The notes under the pieces: model-generated
The model's input: only the letters and a program-made list of their open reading frames with translations
Told to the model about the DNA's origin: nothing
Database searches by the model: none
From: Latrodectus hesperus
Taxonomy: Eukaryota; Arthropoda; Arachnida; Araneae; Theridiidae
Assembly (NCBI GenBank): GCA_037975125.1
Contig: CM075862.1
Location: forward strand, 60,054,779 to 60,118,778
Reading direction: 5' to 3'
DNA length: 64,000 bases
Part shown: in pieces, positions 63,123-64,000 of the stretch
Numbering within the stretch: position 1 is the first letter of the stretch
Layout of the letters: every line of letters starts with the position of its first letter
Program-made: the position numbers and the translations under genes

Positions 63123-63261
63123 AAATATAATTCATAAAATGCATTCAAAATTCTGACTCATTGCGACAATATAATTTCTGAAATATTTTCACACCATGGT
63201 TTTTTTAAAAAATGTCTTTATTAAATGATTTTATTTTTTATATTTATTTTTCCGCTATTTA
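63123..63261. repeat. Direct duplication, copy 2
   Basis: Matches 61306-61450. Shared blocks include AATTCATAAAATGCATTCAA, TTCTGACT, TTGCGACA, TTCACACC and TTTATTAAATGATTTT. Confidence 0.85.
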
Positions 63262-64000
63262 TTTATTTTTCCGGACCGCTTGCTGTAACGGTGTAAGGAA
63301 ATAAAAAGTCACGTAACTATAAAATAAAATGAAACCTTTTTTAAGTATATTATCAAACGCTTACAAATCGACAATGTTGATCCTAGAAGTATATCAGCGA
63401 AAATGTTATCTAAGAATTAAATGCACACATGTTTTTCAGCTCTTTTTTTTAATGTTTGGAAAATTTTTATCGACATTATTTAAAGAAACATTATGTAGAG
63501 ATTTCTCCATCCTTAGCTTATCTATATTTGTAGTAATTCTATGAAAAAGTGAATAACTGAAACAAAAACGAAAGAATCTTAAATGACAGCAGCCAGTATT
63601 GTTGCATCAAACAAAAAATGTGTCAGACAACTTTGGATTTCTTGTTTCTATGTAGTGACAAATTTTCTTTTTAAAACCATGGTTGTAGATATTATCTTTT
63701 AAATATCTACAGATTTTTCATTTCGCAAGCAGAGAGGCTGTAACATGATTTAACACATGAACTCAAAAAAAGCGTACAGGCACACACAGAAAGTAATGAC
63801 TGAATTAAATTATTCAGAAGGTGAGCATGCAAAAATATTAGGGTCTGTAAACTCCTGACAAAATTGTTTTTACATACTGGCACCTGTCGTTACAGATTAC
63901 TGAGATCATTTCCATAAAATCATGAGTAATTCTCATCAAACGATTTGAATGACAGTCACAACAAGTTATTTCATTTTAGATATATACATATGATAAAGTA

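Larger units (their letters stand above)
60836..64000 (+). other. Start of the next intron (runs off the window)
   Basis: Begins with donor GTATGT. AT-rich, with a 140-bp direct duplication (61306-61450 and 63123-63261). No further exon was recognised. Confidence 0.7.

Overview
The window is very AT-rich, gene-poor eukaryotic nuclear DNA: long low-complexity A+T stretches, GT-AG spliced exons, tRNA-derived SINEs, a LINE, an LTR retrotransposon and several DNA transposons. The mix of degraded Tc1/mariner relics, a Merlin element and many long (TA)n tracts fits an arthropod, and I lean to a spider. That is inference; no single marker proves the species.

Only one host gene can be supported. Three plus-strand exons (47380-47501, 59767-59824, 60683-60835) have matching splice phases. 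Together they encode the end of one immunoglobulin domain and the start of the next in a nephrin/Kirre-type (sns/hibris-like) cell-adhesion receptor. Earlier exons must lie further left and later ones beyond the right edge. The 12.3-kb intron between the first two exons carries a SINE, a Tc1-like fragment, a Merlin element and three long (TA)n tracts. It is unknown whether the left 47 kb is also an intron of this gene or is intergenic.

Left to right: a broken Tc1-like element runs off the left edge (1-1105). An old mariner-type transposase relic lies at 4075-4597. Featureless AT-rich DNA with microsatellites, a foldback (10725-10820) and a perfect palindrome (19241-19274) runs to about 22.4 kb. 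Next come a DDE transposase fragment (22710-23055), a deleted Ty3/gypsy element on the minus strand (23205-24866) and a SINE on the minus strand (25154-25437). A second SINE family is at 31884-32272 (+) and 52861-53241 (-). A mariner with perfect terminal inverted repeats is at 34883-36058. A third SINE type with a 13-bp target duplication is at 36376-36668. An 820-bp compound TA satellite lies at 40269-41091, and a LINE lacking its endonuclease at about 42340-46780. The Ig-receptor exons and their introns fill the rest.

All the mobile elements are dead: each shows stops, frameshifts or internal deletions. About 3.3 kb of the window is long (TA)n or TA-based microsatellite in 19 tracts. I found no new functional system. 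The most interesting signals are the microsatellite load, the repeated pattern of internally deleted elements, the SINE families, a 140-bp direct duplication in the last intron, and several higher-GC islands with no recognisable coding content.
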